A stretch of DNA of 12,526 bases from Kiritimatiellia bacterium (GCA_007127595.1 SKZA01000319.1:1-12526), one strand, 5' to 3'; shown: positions 4,351-11,983, counted from the first letter of the stretch. Notes: generated by a model from the sequence alone, not told the origin. Program-made: numbers and translations.

Positions 4351-6811
4351 ACGCGGCGTACCGGCCGATGTCCCGCGCGCTATAGCGCGCGTCGAACGAC
4401 CTTCCTTGCGGCGCCCCCTGATGGGGGCGCTTTTTGTTTTTGTGACCGGTATATGGGCCGGGTTGAGCCTGCCCGTGCATCCGTTTTGGCCCCTTCTTGC
4501 CGCGTGGCTGTTCGTCGCTGGCGCGTGTGTCGGCGCGCGCGGTGTCGGCTCCATTCCGCTGATTTGGGGCGCGCTGCTGAGTGTAGCGTGGGTATGGGCG
4601 GCAATGGATGTGCAGCCCGTGGCCCCGCGCGAATTGGGCGCGCTGATGGAGCGTCCACGCGAACATGTGGAAGTGCGCGGCCGGATTGTGGACGATCCGA
4701 TCCGCGAGCATGCGCCGACCGGTGGCGATCTCATTTGGCGCATGACGGTGCGGGCCGAGCAGATCAATCGCATAGGCCATTTTCAGAAGACGTCGGGTGT
4801 GATGGATGTGCGCTGGCGCAGTGCGGCCGGTACGCCGGTTCCGACCTACGGCGATGTGTGGTCGTTTACCGGTGTTCTTCAGCAACGCGCGCATCGTGAC
4901 TGGCGCTGGGCGTTTCTTCCTTCCTATCGCATGCGCGTGTCGGACGAAGACGCCACGCGCCTCGCCGTCGGCCGGGGCACGTGGCTCAACCGGTTCAGTT
5001 ACGCCGGACGCCGCGCCGCTTCGGAACGTCTCGGCATGGGCTTGGAGCAGCATCCCGACCTGGCCGGCATTTTGCGCGCGTTACTGCTTGGCTATCGCCA
5101 TGAACTGCCGAGCGACCATCATCGTCTTTTCGCGCTCACGGGCACGCTCCACATTTTCGCAATTTCCGGGCTCCACGTGGGCATCGTGGGCGGATTACTG
5201 TTGATCGTGGTGCGCGCGTTCGGCGTCTCGCGCGAGCGATGGATCCTCTTTGTCGGTCCCCTGTTAATTATCTACACGGTCGCGACCGGCATGCGGCCCA
5301 GCGCAATGCGCGCGTGTGCGATGACGTTGGCGTTCTTTTCGGCGTTCCTCGTTAACCGGAAGCCGGACGCGCCATCGGCGTTGGCCCTCGCGGCGCTGGT
5401 GATCCTGTCCGTGTCGCCGACCCAATTAACGTCACCCGGCTTCATCTTTTCGTTTGTCATTGTCGCCGGCCTGATTCGGCTCTATCCGATGTTGGCGGGT
5501 CCGGCGCGGGAATGGTGGACGGACGATCCGTATTCCGCGACGGCATTGCCGGACAGTAAGCTGTCGTTTCGTCAAAAGGGCATTCGTTGGTTTATCGGGC
5601 TGGCGGCAGCGTCTATTGCCGCGTGGTCATCGTCCGTGCCCCTGACGTCGCAATACTTTAATCTCTTTTCGCCGGTCGGCCTGATCGGCAATCTGCTGGT
5701 CATTCCGGCGGCCTTTCTTATTGTGTTGACGGGTTTGCTGGCGCTGATTTGCGGAACGATCAGCGAGGTCGGGGCGGAAATATTCAACCACGCGAATCGT
5801 GTGACGCTTACGGTATTGATCGCCGCCGTAGACGGGCTTGCGCAGATACCCGGCGGGCATTGGCATGTGCGCTCGCCGGGCATCGGTTGGATCGCGATAT
5901 GGTACGGCTTCATCTTTGGCGGACTGTTGCTGCCCGACGCAAAATCGCGCCGTATTGGTTTTGCGTGTCTGGCCGTGGTGGCGGCGATCGGCATCGGTTG
6001 GGAGCGCGCCGATCATTCGACCCGGGTGCGCGTATTGAATGCCGGCGACGGGCATGCGGTGCTGATCCGCACGGGCGGCGAGTACACATTGTATGACACG
6101 GGCCCGGCGTATCGCGCGGAACGCTTGGTTCGCGCGTTGCGCGCCGAAGGCGTAAACCGGCTCGATCGCCTCATCCTTTCGCATCCTTCCTCGCCGCACG
6201 CGGGCGGCGCCGCGTTCATCCTGGCCGCCATCCCGGTGGGGGCATTGTGGTGCACGGATTTTCCTTCGCGTTCGCCCGCCTACGATCGAGCGTTGGCCGT
6301 GGCGGAAGCGGAGGGCGTTCCCATTACGCGGGTCCGCGCCGGTATGTATGGGGTATGGTCGAATCGAACCGCATGGGAGATTCTGCATCCGGCCGACCCG
6401 ACAGCCTATCGGCGCGCGGCGGATGCCAGCATTGTCCTGCGCATCAGTCGCGGCGCGGTGGCGACGCTTTTGGTCGGCGGTGGAGGGGCTGCAGTGGAGC
6501 GGGACATCCTGCACGCGCGCCGCGATCCCACGGCCGCCGTGTTGGTGATCGGAAATCAAGGAACCGCCGGCGTCGCTTCGGAACGCTGGCTCGAAGCGGT
6601 GGTGCCGCAGGCCGTTATCCTGTCCGTCGGCGCGCACAACCGGCACGGCTATCCGGACCGGGACGTGATCGAGCGGATCGAGAAGCAGCCGGACATGACG
6701 TTATGGCGTACGGACGAGTCTGGCGCGGTCGAGTTGGTGTTGTCCTCGCGTGTACGGTTTGGACGCCGGGCGGACACATGGCGCATAACCGGCGAATGGC
6801 CGGAGGAGTGA
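4331..6811 (+). CDS. comEC: ComEC/Rec2-family membrane protein with degenerate metallo-beta-lactamase domain
   Basis: ComEC forms the inner-membrane channel for single-stranded DNA in natural transformation. From GTG 4331 the protein has 826 residues, typical for the full three-part form. Basic RRPLMGALFVFVTGIWAGL begins the first membrane segment. A DUF4131/OB-like region follows, then the Competence domain with GTLHIFAISGLHVGIVGG and many helices. A metallo-beta-lactamase-like domain starts near residue 560 and ends with SVGAHNRHGYP. Its usual HxHxDH motif reads HPSSPH (codons 6182-6199), GQGDA reads GDGHA (from 6047), and the late GD reads GGGG (6476-6487), so nuclease activity is probably lost. 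Start is uncertain: GTG 4331 has GGGAG 4 nt upstream and overlaps thiD by 20 bp; TTG 4316 and ATG 4421 (796 residues) are alternatives. A terminator lies within the first codons. Confidence 0.92.
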   Translation: MWWRRNRRGVPADVPRAIARVERPSLRRPLMGALFVFVTGIWAGLSLPVHPFWPLLAAWLFVAGACVGARGVGSIPLIWGALLSVAWVWAAMDVQPVAPRELGALMERPREHVEVRGRIVDDPIREHAPTGGDLIWRMTVRAEQINRIGHFQKTSGVMDVRWRSAAGTPVPTYGDVWSFTGVLQQRAHRDWRWAFLPSYRMRVSDEDATRLAVGRGTWLNRFSYAGRRAASERLGMGLEQHPDLAGILRALLLGYRHELPSDHHRLFALTGTLHIFAISGLHVGIVGGLLLIVVRAFGVSRERWILFVGPLLIIYTVATGMRPSAMRACAMTLAFFSAFLVNRKPDAPSALALAALVILSVSPTQLTSPGFIFSFVIVAGLIRLYPMLAGPAREWWTDDPYSATALPDSKLSFRQKGIRWFIGLAAASIAAWSSSVPLTSQYFNLFSPVGLIGNLLVIPAAFLIVLTGLLALICGTISEVGAEIFNHANRVTLTVLIAAVDGLAQIPGGHWHVRSPGIGWIAIWYGFIFGGLLLPDAKSRRIGFACLAVVAAIGIGWERADHSTRVRVLNAGDGHAVLIRTGGEYTLYDTGPAYRAERLVRALRAEGVNRLDRLILSHPSSPHAGGAAFILAAIPVGALWCTDFPSRSPAYDRALAVAEAEGVPITRVRAGMYGVWSNRTAWEILHPADPTAYRRAADASIVLRISRGAVATLLVGGGGAAVERDILHARRDPTAAVLVIGNQGTAGVASERWLEAVVPQAVILSVGAHNRHGYPDRDVIERIEKQPDMTLWRTDESGAVELVLSSRVRFGRRADTWRITGEWPEE
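4374..4391. repeat. Perfect 18-bp palindrome CGCGCGC-TATA-GCGCGCG
   Basis: CGCGCGCTATAGCGCGCG is fully self-complementary and lies 24 bp after the thiD stop and 19 bp before the terminator hairpin. In RNA it gives a 7-bp GC stem with a UAUA loop. It may belong to the termination region or be a protein site. If comEC starts upstream it is also coding (PRAIARV). Confidence 0.5.
4411..4442 (+). terminator. Intrinsic terminator after thiD, overlapping the comEC 5' end
   Basis: Stem GCGCCCCC (4411-4418) with GGGGGCGC (4423-4430), tetraloop TGAT, followed by TTTTTGTTTTTG. This has the form of a textbook Rho-independent terminator, 60 bp after the thiD stop. It lies in frame inside comEC: the candidate comEC ATG at 4421 begins in the loop. 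Reading it as either a thiD terminator or a comEC attenuator is an inference. Confidence 0.7.
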
Positions 6812-6861
6812 TGCGGGTTCACAATGCGGCATTGGGTATGGCCGACACGATGGCTCCGCTC

Positions 6862-8106
6862 TTAGAACAGGTCGTTTCCCGGCCGTACAGAATGCATCGG
6901 GCTCGTTGCTTCCGTCGGTTCTTCTTCGGGTTCATGTGCCGCCAATAACTCTCGGGCACGTTCGGCCAGACTCTGCTCGAACAGGCGGCCGGGTTCCGTG
7001 AGGCGCACTTCCCGGAAGGCGGGTTGTTGGTAGATGCGATACACGGCGCCGGGCGACGTCAACGCTTCCGCCCGGTCTAGATACCGAATGGACTCATCGA
7101 TCCGGCCCATCAATGCGGCGGTGGCGGCCAGGTCGATATAAAGTGGCGCCCAGTCAGGTGCATCGGAGAGGGCGCGTTGCAAGTTCGACATCGCTTCCTC
7201 GTATTCGCGGCGGCTGGCCTGCAGGTAGGCTTTCTCCTTGAGGGCGCGCGCGTCGTTCGGACGCAGGCGCAGATAGGCGTTCAACGCCTGTTCGGCGTGC
7301 TCATCGTCGTTGCGCGCAAGATAGCAGAGTGCGCGGTTAAAGTGGGCCGACGCATAATTTGGGTCGATGTCGGTTACGGTTTCGAAGAGTTCCATCGCTT
7401 GATCGATACGATTCTGGTAGAGAAGCGCCACGCCTAGATCATTCAGGATAGAGGCGTTTCCCGGATCGTTTTCCGCAGCGCGTTCGAGGGCGATTTGCGC
7501 CCGACTGAACTCGCGGGTCTCGAGGTAGGCGCGTCCCAGTTGCGCCCATACCTGGGTGAGATGCGGCCAGATGTCCAGTGCGTCGCGAAATCGCGCGATG
7601 GCTTCCTGTAGGTTGCCTGCAGCCAATTGTGCTTCCGCGCGCTTTTGCATAAACACGGCGCGCCGCATGGCTTCTGTGTCCAGTTCGGTGCGAACGTGCG
7701 GCGTTGGTATCTCCGTGGCGGGTGCACCCATTAGGACGCCCGCTTCCGGGGTTTCGGGGCGCGCGGTATCCGTTGGGGGCGGCGTTTGCTGGCGCGCCCG
7801 GCCTTCGGCGCGCACGCGGGATTGGTGGTTCTGCCATGCGCGGCCGGTGATATAGACCGCCAGCGAGAGCAGGCCGAACATGAACAGGGCGACAATGGTG
7901 AAGGTCCGGATATTTGACAGGAGAATGGCGTGGCCCAGATTGGGCGACCGTTTGGGTCGGCCGGTTTTGGGCGCACTCGTTGATGAGTTGTCTCGAATCG
8001 TGTAGCGCGGCTTGGGTTCAGGGGCCTGTCGATAGTACACGGATCCCGCTTGGGTGGGGGAGGCGTCGTCCGCCGCCCGGGCTGCATCTTTGGATTTTTC
8101 CCTCAT
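6862..8106 (-). CDS. Membrane-anchored tetratricopeptide-repeat (TPR) protein
   Basis: This 414-residue protein has a polar, basic N-terminal part (about 65 residues), one transmembrane helix at about 67-88 (TIVALFMFGLLSLAVYITG), a Pro/Thr/Glu-rich linker (about 105-145), and roughly six TPR units (about 148-350). Recognisable TPR turns include GNLQEAIARFRDALDIWP, NDLGVALLYQNRIDQAMELF and AHFNRALCYLARNDDEHAEQ. The layout suggests an N-in protein with the TPR solenoid in the periplasm, serving as a protein-binding scaffold; the partner is unknown. The C-terminus is acidic (EPEEEPTEATS) and ends GNDLF. The gene converges with comEC (50-bp gap) and diverges from the ctpA-like protease gene; some Prc/CtpA proteases use TPR adaptors, so a link is possible but unproven. 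No strong SD precedes the ATG. Confidence 0.85.
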   Translation of the reverse strand: MREKSKDAARAADDASPTQAGSVYYRQAPEPKPRYTIRDNSSTSAPKTGRPKRSPNLGHAILLSNIRTFTIVALFMFGLLSLAVYITGRAWQNHQSRVRAEGRARQQTPPPTDTARPETPEAGVLMGAPATEIPTPHVRTELDTEAMRRAVFMQKRAEAQLAAGNLQEAIARFRDALDIWPHLTQVWAQLGRAYLETREFSRAQIALERAAENDPGNASILNDLGVALLYQNRIDQAMELFETVTDIDPNYASAHFNRALCYLARNDDEHAEQALNAYLRLRPNDARALKEKAYLQASRREYEEAMSNLQRALSDAPDWAPLYIDLAATAALMGRIDESIRYLDRAEALTSPGAVYRIYQQPAFREVRLTEPGRLFEQSLAERARELLAAHEPEEEPTEATSPMHSVRPGNDLF

Positions 8107-8141
8107 TACGCTTTACTCACACTACATCTTTCCCAATCCGG

Positions 8142-8170
8142 TTGCAAAGCCCCTATTTGTGAGCTATCCT
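8142..8170 (+). promoter_or_regulatory. Candidate promoter of the ctpA-like gene
   Basis: TTGCAA (8142-8147), a 17-bp spacer, then TATCCT (8165-8170): four of six consensus matches in each box. Transcription would start near 8177, leaving a leader of about 70 nt before ATG 8246. It lies in the divergent gap with the TPR-protein gene. Confidence 0.35.
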
Positions 8171-8235
8171 TTGCGGCAAGTTGAGCCATCCCGGGAAGCG
8201 GGGCGTCTGCTCAATTCGTTAGAATCAAACGGTAT

Positions 8236-8239
8236 GGAG
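8236..8239 (+). promoter_or_regulatory. Ribosome binding site that fixes the ctpA start
   Basis: GGAG stands 6 nt before ATG 8246. It overlaps the earlier in-frame ATG at 8234, which has no SD of its own, so 8246 is the better start. Confidence 0.65.
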
Positions 8240-8245
8240 TCATCA

Positions 8246-9565
8246 ATGTCAGCACGCTGGTTAGGACGTGGCATCAGTTGGGTCTTTCTCATCGCGTTGC
8301 TTGCGGGCAACCTGATGATTGGCGCCCGCCTCTATTCCAAAGAAGCAAGCGCTGAAGATCGCGAATCCGCATACGATCACATGACATTGTTCACGACGGC
8401 GATCGAACAGATTCGCCGTAATTACGTGGACGAGGAAAAGACCGAATACAAGGATCTGATCTACGGCGCGCTCCGGGGCATGTTGCAATCCCTTGATTCG
8501 CACAGTGCGTTTCTCGATCCGGACATGTTCAACGACATGAAGGAAGACACCTCCGGGCACTTTGGCGGTCTCGGCATTGTCATCAGCATGCGCAATAACA
8601 TTCTTACCATCGTGGCTCCCATGGAAGACACGCCGGGCTCGCGCGCGGGCCTGCTTTCCGGCGATCATATCGTCGAAATCGACGGGGATTCCACCGAAGG
8701 ATTAACCCTCCAGGAAGCTGTGCGCAAACTGCGCGGTCCGCCGGACACGGAGGTCACGATCAAAATCCTGCGTCCGAAGACGTCGGAATTTGAGGAGCAC
8801 ACCATTGTGCGTGAAATTATTGCCGTCGAGAGCGTCAAAGACGCGAAAATGCTCGAAGATGGAATCGGGTACGTACGTATCACGCAATTCACCAGTACGA
8901 CGGGCGAGGATTTGCGTCGTGAGCTGGAGAGGTTGCGGGAGAAGAACATGGAGGCGTTGGTTCTGGACCTGCGCACGAATCCGGGCGGCTTATTGAATGC
9001 CGCCATCGAGGTGGCGCAGAAGTTTGTCCGACGGGGCGACCTCATTGTGTATACGAAAGGCCGTGATGGTCGGCGTGGACAGCGCTATACCGCCCGTGAG
9101 CGCAATCCCTATCTGGATCTGCCCATGGTTGTACTGATCAACGAGGGCAGCGCGAGCGCGTCCGAAATCGTTGCCGGCGCCTTGCAGGACCATCGGCGAG
9201 CCATCTTGGTGGGCGAAAAGACCTTTGGGAAGGGATCCGTGCAAAGCGTGTTGCCGCTGGACGATGGTTCGGCCCTCCGACTGACGACGGCGCAGTATTA
9301 TACGCCGAGCGAACGCGTCATCGATGATCGCGGGATCGAACCGGATATTGTGGTCTCCATCACGCCGGAAGAATGGCGCAAATTGTTGGTCAAACGATCG
9401 CGGCCGGAAAACGCTGAGATCGATCTCGACGACGATCTCGACTTGGAAGACGTCGTGGATGTGCAGCTTGAGCGCGCCGTGGACGTGCTCAAGGGCATCA
9501 TGATCTTCGAGGCCAATAACGGTCGACCGACACGCGAAGGGCGAATCGCCGGGCGGTTCTTTTAA
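8246..9565 (+). CDS. ctpA: Carboxy-terminal processing protease, S41 family
   Basis: This 439-residue serine protease trims or degrades proteins from their C-termini in the periplasm. An N-terminal hydrophobic stretch (GISWVFLIALLAGNLMIGA, about residues 8-26) acts as signal anchor. An S41 N-terminal helical region follows (IRRNYVDEEKTEYKDLIYGA, LDSHSAFLDP), then a PDZ domain (GLGIVISMRN through GDHIVEIDGD). The catalytic domain contains VLDLRTNPGGLL. The Ser/Lys dyad is visible: Ser304 in GSASASEIVAGAL (codon 9155-9157) and Lys329 in GKGSVQ (codon 9230-9232), 25 residues apart as in the family. The C-terminus has an acidic run (EIDLDDDLDLEDVVD). The open frame extends upstream to 8054, but that part overlaps the TPR gene and has no SD. 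tsaD follows after 36 bp, probably in the same transcript. Confidence 0.93.
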   Translation: MSARWLGRGISWVFLIALLAGNLMIGARLYSKEASAEDRESAYDHMTLFTTAIEQIRRNYVDEEKTEYKDLIYGALRGMLQSLDSHSAFLDPDMFNDMKEDTSGHFGGLGIVISMRNNILTIVAPMEDTPGSRAGLLSGDHIVEIDGDSTEGLTLQEAVRKLRGPPDTEVTIKILRPKTSEFEEHTIVREIIAVESVKDAKMLEDGIGYVRITQFTSTTGEDLRRELERLREKNMEALVLDLRTNPGGLLNAAIEVAQKFVRRGDLIVYTKGRDGRRGQRYTARERNPYLDLPMVVLINEGSASASEIVAGALQDHRRAILVGEKTFGKGSVQSVLPLDDGSALRLTTAQYYTPSERVIDDRGIEPDIVVSITPEEWRKLLVKRSRPENAEIDLDDDLDLEDVVDVQLERAVDVLKGIMIFEANNGRPTREGRIAGRFF

Positions 9566-9601
9566 GTCGGGCGGAATCCTCATCCGATACGCGACGGACG
9601 C

Positions 9602-10645
9602 ATGCTCGTACTCGGCATAGAAACTTCCTGCGACGAAACCGCCGCCGCCGTGGTCCGTGACGGACGCGAGGTCTTATCCCATATCGTCTTAAGTCAGGTG
9701 GCCGCTCATCGGCCGTATGGGGGCGTGGTCCCCGAAATCGCGTCGCGCGCGCATGTCGAGGCCGTGGCGCCTGTTCTGAACGACGCCCTCGAGAAGGCCG
9801 GGGCGCACTGGGACGAGGTGGATCAGATCGCCGTCACACACGGGCCGGGTCTTGCCAGTTCGCTGATGATCGGCGTCACGGCCGCGCGCGCGCTGGCTTT
9901 GCGCCTCAACAAGCCGTTGACGGGCGTCAATCACCTTGCGGGTCATCTCTATTCGGTTTTTCTGGATCCTGCCATCGGCGAACCGGAATCCGTGTGTCCT
10001 ATGATCGTGCTGCTGGTGACCGGCGGTCATACCATGCTCATCCGCATGGACAGCGTGTCCGAGTATCAGTTGTTGGGCCAGACGCTGGACGACGCCGTTG
10101 GGGAGGCGCTGGATAAAGGGGCGACGTTGATGGGGTTGGGTTATCCCGGCGGGCCGGAGATCGAAAAGGCGGCGGTGGGCGGCGATCCCGGGCGCTACCC
10201 GTTTCCGCGCGGGTTGCGGGGCGGCCGCGGCGAAGTGGCCGGAGGCCTCCCGCGCGAGCGTTGTTTCAGCTACAGCGGCTTGAAGACCTCGCTCTTGTAT
10301 GTCTTGCGTGACCATCCCGAGCATCTGACCAACGGGGAGCTTCCGCATCTTGCGGCCAGTTACCAGGAAGCCGCCTTCGACGCCTTGCTGGATCGGCTGG
10401 AGCGCGTGGTGCGGGAGGAGGGCGTCAAGCACTTCGCATGCGTGGGCGGTGTGGCAAAGAACAAACGGTTACGCGCCAAACTCGAAGACTTGGCAGATCG
10501 CTTGGATGCCGAACTGCATGTAGCGCCCATGACCTATTGTACGGATAACGCCGCGATGATCGCGGGCGTGGCCGGCGCACACGCGATGCACGGACTTCCG
10601 CCCACACCGGTGGACGACGTGCACCCGAACCTGCCGCTTTACTAA
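9602..10645 (+). CDS. tsaD: tRNA N6-threonylcarbamoyladenosine transferase TsaD
   Basis: TsaD (Kae1/YgjD/Gcp family) transfers threonylcarbamoyl from TC-AMP to A37 of ANN-decoding tRNAs, working with TsaB, TsaC and TsaE. At 347 residues it has full length. It opens with the ASKHA phosphate motif LGIETSCDETAAAVV. The metal-binding histidines are His111 and His115 in NHLAGH. The block VTGGHTMLIRM, the DDAVGEALDKGATLMGLGYP block and the late CTDNAAMIAGVAGAHAM are all typical. A Gly/Arg-rich stretch between about residues 196 and 216 (FPRGLRGGRGEVAGGLPRER) is slightly longer than usual but in frame. No clear SD precedes the ATG; it follows the ctpA-like gene and is likely co-transcribed. The end NLPLY is a normal family end. 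The last two codons and the stop lie inside the left arm of an inverted repeat. Confidence 0.97.
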   Translation: MLVLGIETSCDETAAAVVRDGREVLSHIVLSQVAAHRPYGGVVPEIASRAHVEAVAPVLNDALEKAGAHWDEVDQIAVTHGPGLASSLMIGVTAARALALRLNKPLTGVNHLAGHLYSVFLDPAIGEPESVCPMIVLLVTGGHTMLIRMDSVSEYQLLGQTLDDAVGEALDKGATLMGLGYPGGPEIEKAAVGGDPGRYPFPRGLRGGRGEVAGGLPRERCFSYSGLKTSLLYVLRDHPEHLTNGELPHLAASYQEAAFDALLDRLERVVREEGVKHFACVGGVAKNKRLRAKLEDLADRLDAELHVAPMTYCTDNAAMIAGVAGAHAMHGLPPTPVDDVHPNLPLY

Positions 10646-10789
10646 TCGTCTCACAATAGTCTTTACACAAGTTGTAGGGCCGCCGCTTGCGGCGCGCCGG
10701 GGCAGACCTACGCGGCACGCATCGGTCTTCGCAAGCGAAGCCCCTACAAAGTCAGTGCTGACTCCATACCATTGTGAGACGATTAGTAA
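10639..10789. mobile_element. 151-bp MITE-like element: 22-bp terminal inverted repeats around two GTAG-headed hairpins
   Basis: The left arm (10639-10660) and right arm (10768-10789) are inverted copies matching at 21 of 22 positions, core ACTAATCGTCTCACAAT. Inside is a second inverted pair. Copy A (+) has GTAGGG at 10674-10679 and stem CGCCGC-TT-GCGGCG at 10681-10694. Copy B (-) has GTAGGG and stem CTTCGC-TT-GCGAAG at 10747-10727. Stem differences are compensated on both sides. GTGCTGAC around 10756-10762 forms a further small palindrome with its flank (GTCAGTGCTGAC). There is no open frame and no clear target-site duplication. A non-autonomous element nested with REP-like units is the best reading; a two-way transcription end between tsaD and the convergent gamma-lyase gene is the alternative. 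Confidence 0.6.
10674..10747. repeat. Inverted pair of REP-like GTAGGG hairpins inside the element
   Basis: Heads point outward and stems inward, as in the pair at 3332-3401, but the sequences are of a different family (GTAGGG followed by a stem closing on TT). The stems CGCCGC/GCGGCG and CTTCGC/GCGAAG differ at two pairs, G-C to T-A and C-G to T-A, and stay fully paired. The 32 bp between them (10695-10726) show no clear structure. Confidence 0.6.
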
Positions 10790-10793
10790 CTCG

Positions 10794-10810
10794 CATCAAA
10801 TCTCTTGATG
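10794..10810 (-). terminator. Small hairpin downstream of the gamma-lyase gene (weak)
   Basis: CATCAA/TTGATG arms (6 bp) around ATCTC lie 27 bp past the stop of the (-) strand gene. There is no GC-rich stem or T-run, so a terminator function is doubtful. Confidence 0.2.
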
Positions 10811-10836
10811 TTGAGGGGGGGATCACTCCGGGGAAA

Positions 10837-11982
10837 TCAGGCCAGCGCTTGGCGCACGTCTGCTATCAGGTCGTCCACATCTTCAATGCCAACACTTAAG
10901 CGAACGAATCCGTCGTTGATCCCACGCGCGCGTCGTTCCTCCGCCGGGACGCTCGCGTGCGTCATGCTCGGCGGGTGCGAACATAGCGATTCCACGCCGC
11001 CCAGACTTTCAGCCAGGGTGAACACGTTTACTTTCGAGCAGAAGGCCTTTGCCGCTTCGAACCCGTCCGCCAGTTCGATGGAGATCATACCGCCAAACGC
11101 GCGCATCTGTTTCTTTGCAACGGCATAGCCTGGATGGTCCGGCAGACCCGGATACATGACGCGCGCCAATCCTTTCATGCCGGTCAAGGCCTCCGCCAAC
11201 TGCTGCGCGTTGGCGCAATGCCGGTCCATACGCAAGGCGAGTGTCTTCAAGCCGCGTTGGACGAGGTAACAGTCAAACGGTCCCGGAATCAGGCCCGCGG
11301 CATTCTGAAGATAACGGATGGGTTCCAGTAATTTCTCCGTGCGCGCGATGATCGCGCCGCCGATGACGTCGGAATGCCCGCCGAGATACTTGGTGGTGCT
11401 GTGCATGACATAATCGGCGCCCAACTTCAGCGGTTGCTGCAGGTAGGGCGTGGCGAAAGTGTTGTCCACAATCACATGGGCGTCGCTGTTCGCCTTCACG
11501 ACCTCGCACACGGCGGCGATGTCGACGATGTCAATCAGCGGGTTGGTCGGCGATTCGATCCATACCATGCGCGGTCGCTTGAGGGCCGCCAGCGCTGTCT
11601 TGTAGGCGTCCGGATCGGCGGATTCCGAGCGAACGATTTCAAGACCCCACGGCTTGAACACGGAGTTCAAAAGGCGAAAGGTGCCGCCATACAAGTCGTG
11701 TCCCGCCACAATGCCGTCGCCCGGTTGTAATATCTGCAAAACGGCATTGGTGGCGGCCAGGCCCGAGGCGAATGCGGCGCATGCCTCGCCTTCTTCGAGC
11801 GAGGCCAGAGCCGCTTCAAGCGACTCGCGTGTGGGGTTCTGTGAACGCGAATATTCATAGCCCTTGTGGACGCCCGGACTGTCCTGCTCGTATGTCGTGG
11901 AAATGTATAGCGGGGGAATCACCGCGCCCGTAGTCGGGTCGGGGGTCTGTCCGGTATGTACAGCGCGCGTCGAGAACTTCAT
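10837..11982 (-). CDS. Cystathionine gamma-lyase / gamma-synthase family PLP enzyme
   Basis: This 381-residue cytosolic PLP enzyme belongs to the Cys/Met metabolism family. It is full length. Visible features: the N-terminal Tyr/Arg block YEYSRSQNPTRE (PLP-phosphate contact from the neighbouring subunit), EACAAFASGLAA, HDLYGGT with the stacking Tyr98, VDNTFATPYLQQPL with Asp173 that contacts the PLP nitrogen, and HSTTKYLGGHSDVIGG with the Schiff-base Lys198. The end ESLCSHPPSMTHASV is also typical. Sequence alone does not separate gamma-synthase (MetB) from gamma-lyase (MccB/CTH). The gene sits 1 nt after cystathionine beta-synthase, which favours gamma-lyase: cystathionine to cysteine, 2-oxobutyrate and ammonia. 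GGAG (minus strand, 11990-11993) lies 7 nt before the ATG inside the upstream gene, consistent with coupled translation. Confidence 0.93.
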   Translation of the reverse strand: MKFSTRAVHTGQTPDPTTGAVIPPLYISTTYEQDSPGVHKGYEYSRSQNPTRESLEAALASLEEGEACAAFASGLAATNAVLQILQPGDGIVAGHDLYGGTFRLLNSVFKPWGLEIVRSESADPDAYKTALAALKRPRMVWIESPTNPLIDIVDIAAVCEVVKANSDAHVIVDNTFATPYLQQPLKLGADYVMHSTTKYLGGHSDVIGGAIIARTEKLLEPIRYLQNAAGLIPGPFDCYLVQRGLKTLALRMDRHCANAQQLAEALTGMKGLARVMYPGLPDHPGYAVAKKQMRAFGGMISIELADGFEAAKAFCSKVNVFTLAESLGGVESLCSHPPSMTHASVPAEERRARGINDGFVRLSVGIEDVDDLIADVRQALA

Positions 11983-11983
11983 G

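Noticed and set aside
3127..4773. Very long open frame on the minus strand (548 codons) antisense to thiD and the comEC start
   Set aside because: It reads through two well-recognised genes on the other strand, is rich in Arg/His/Gly with no family motif, and is a GC-driven shadow of thiD and comEC codons.
5627..6646. Long minus-strand open frame (339 codons) inside comEC
   Set aside because: Composition is shadow-like and it lies wholly within a clearly coding ComEC frame.
6822..6834. CAATGC/GCATTG short palindrome between comEC and the TPR gene as a terminator
   Set aside because: Only five usable base pairs and no T-run on either strand.
8054..8245. N-terminal extension of the ctpA-like gene
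   Set aside because: The extension overlaps the divergent TPR gene and has no homologous motif, while ATG 8246 has a good SD and starts the expected signal anchor.
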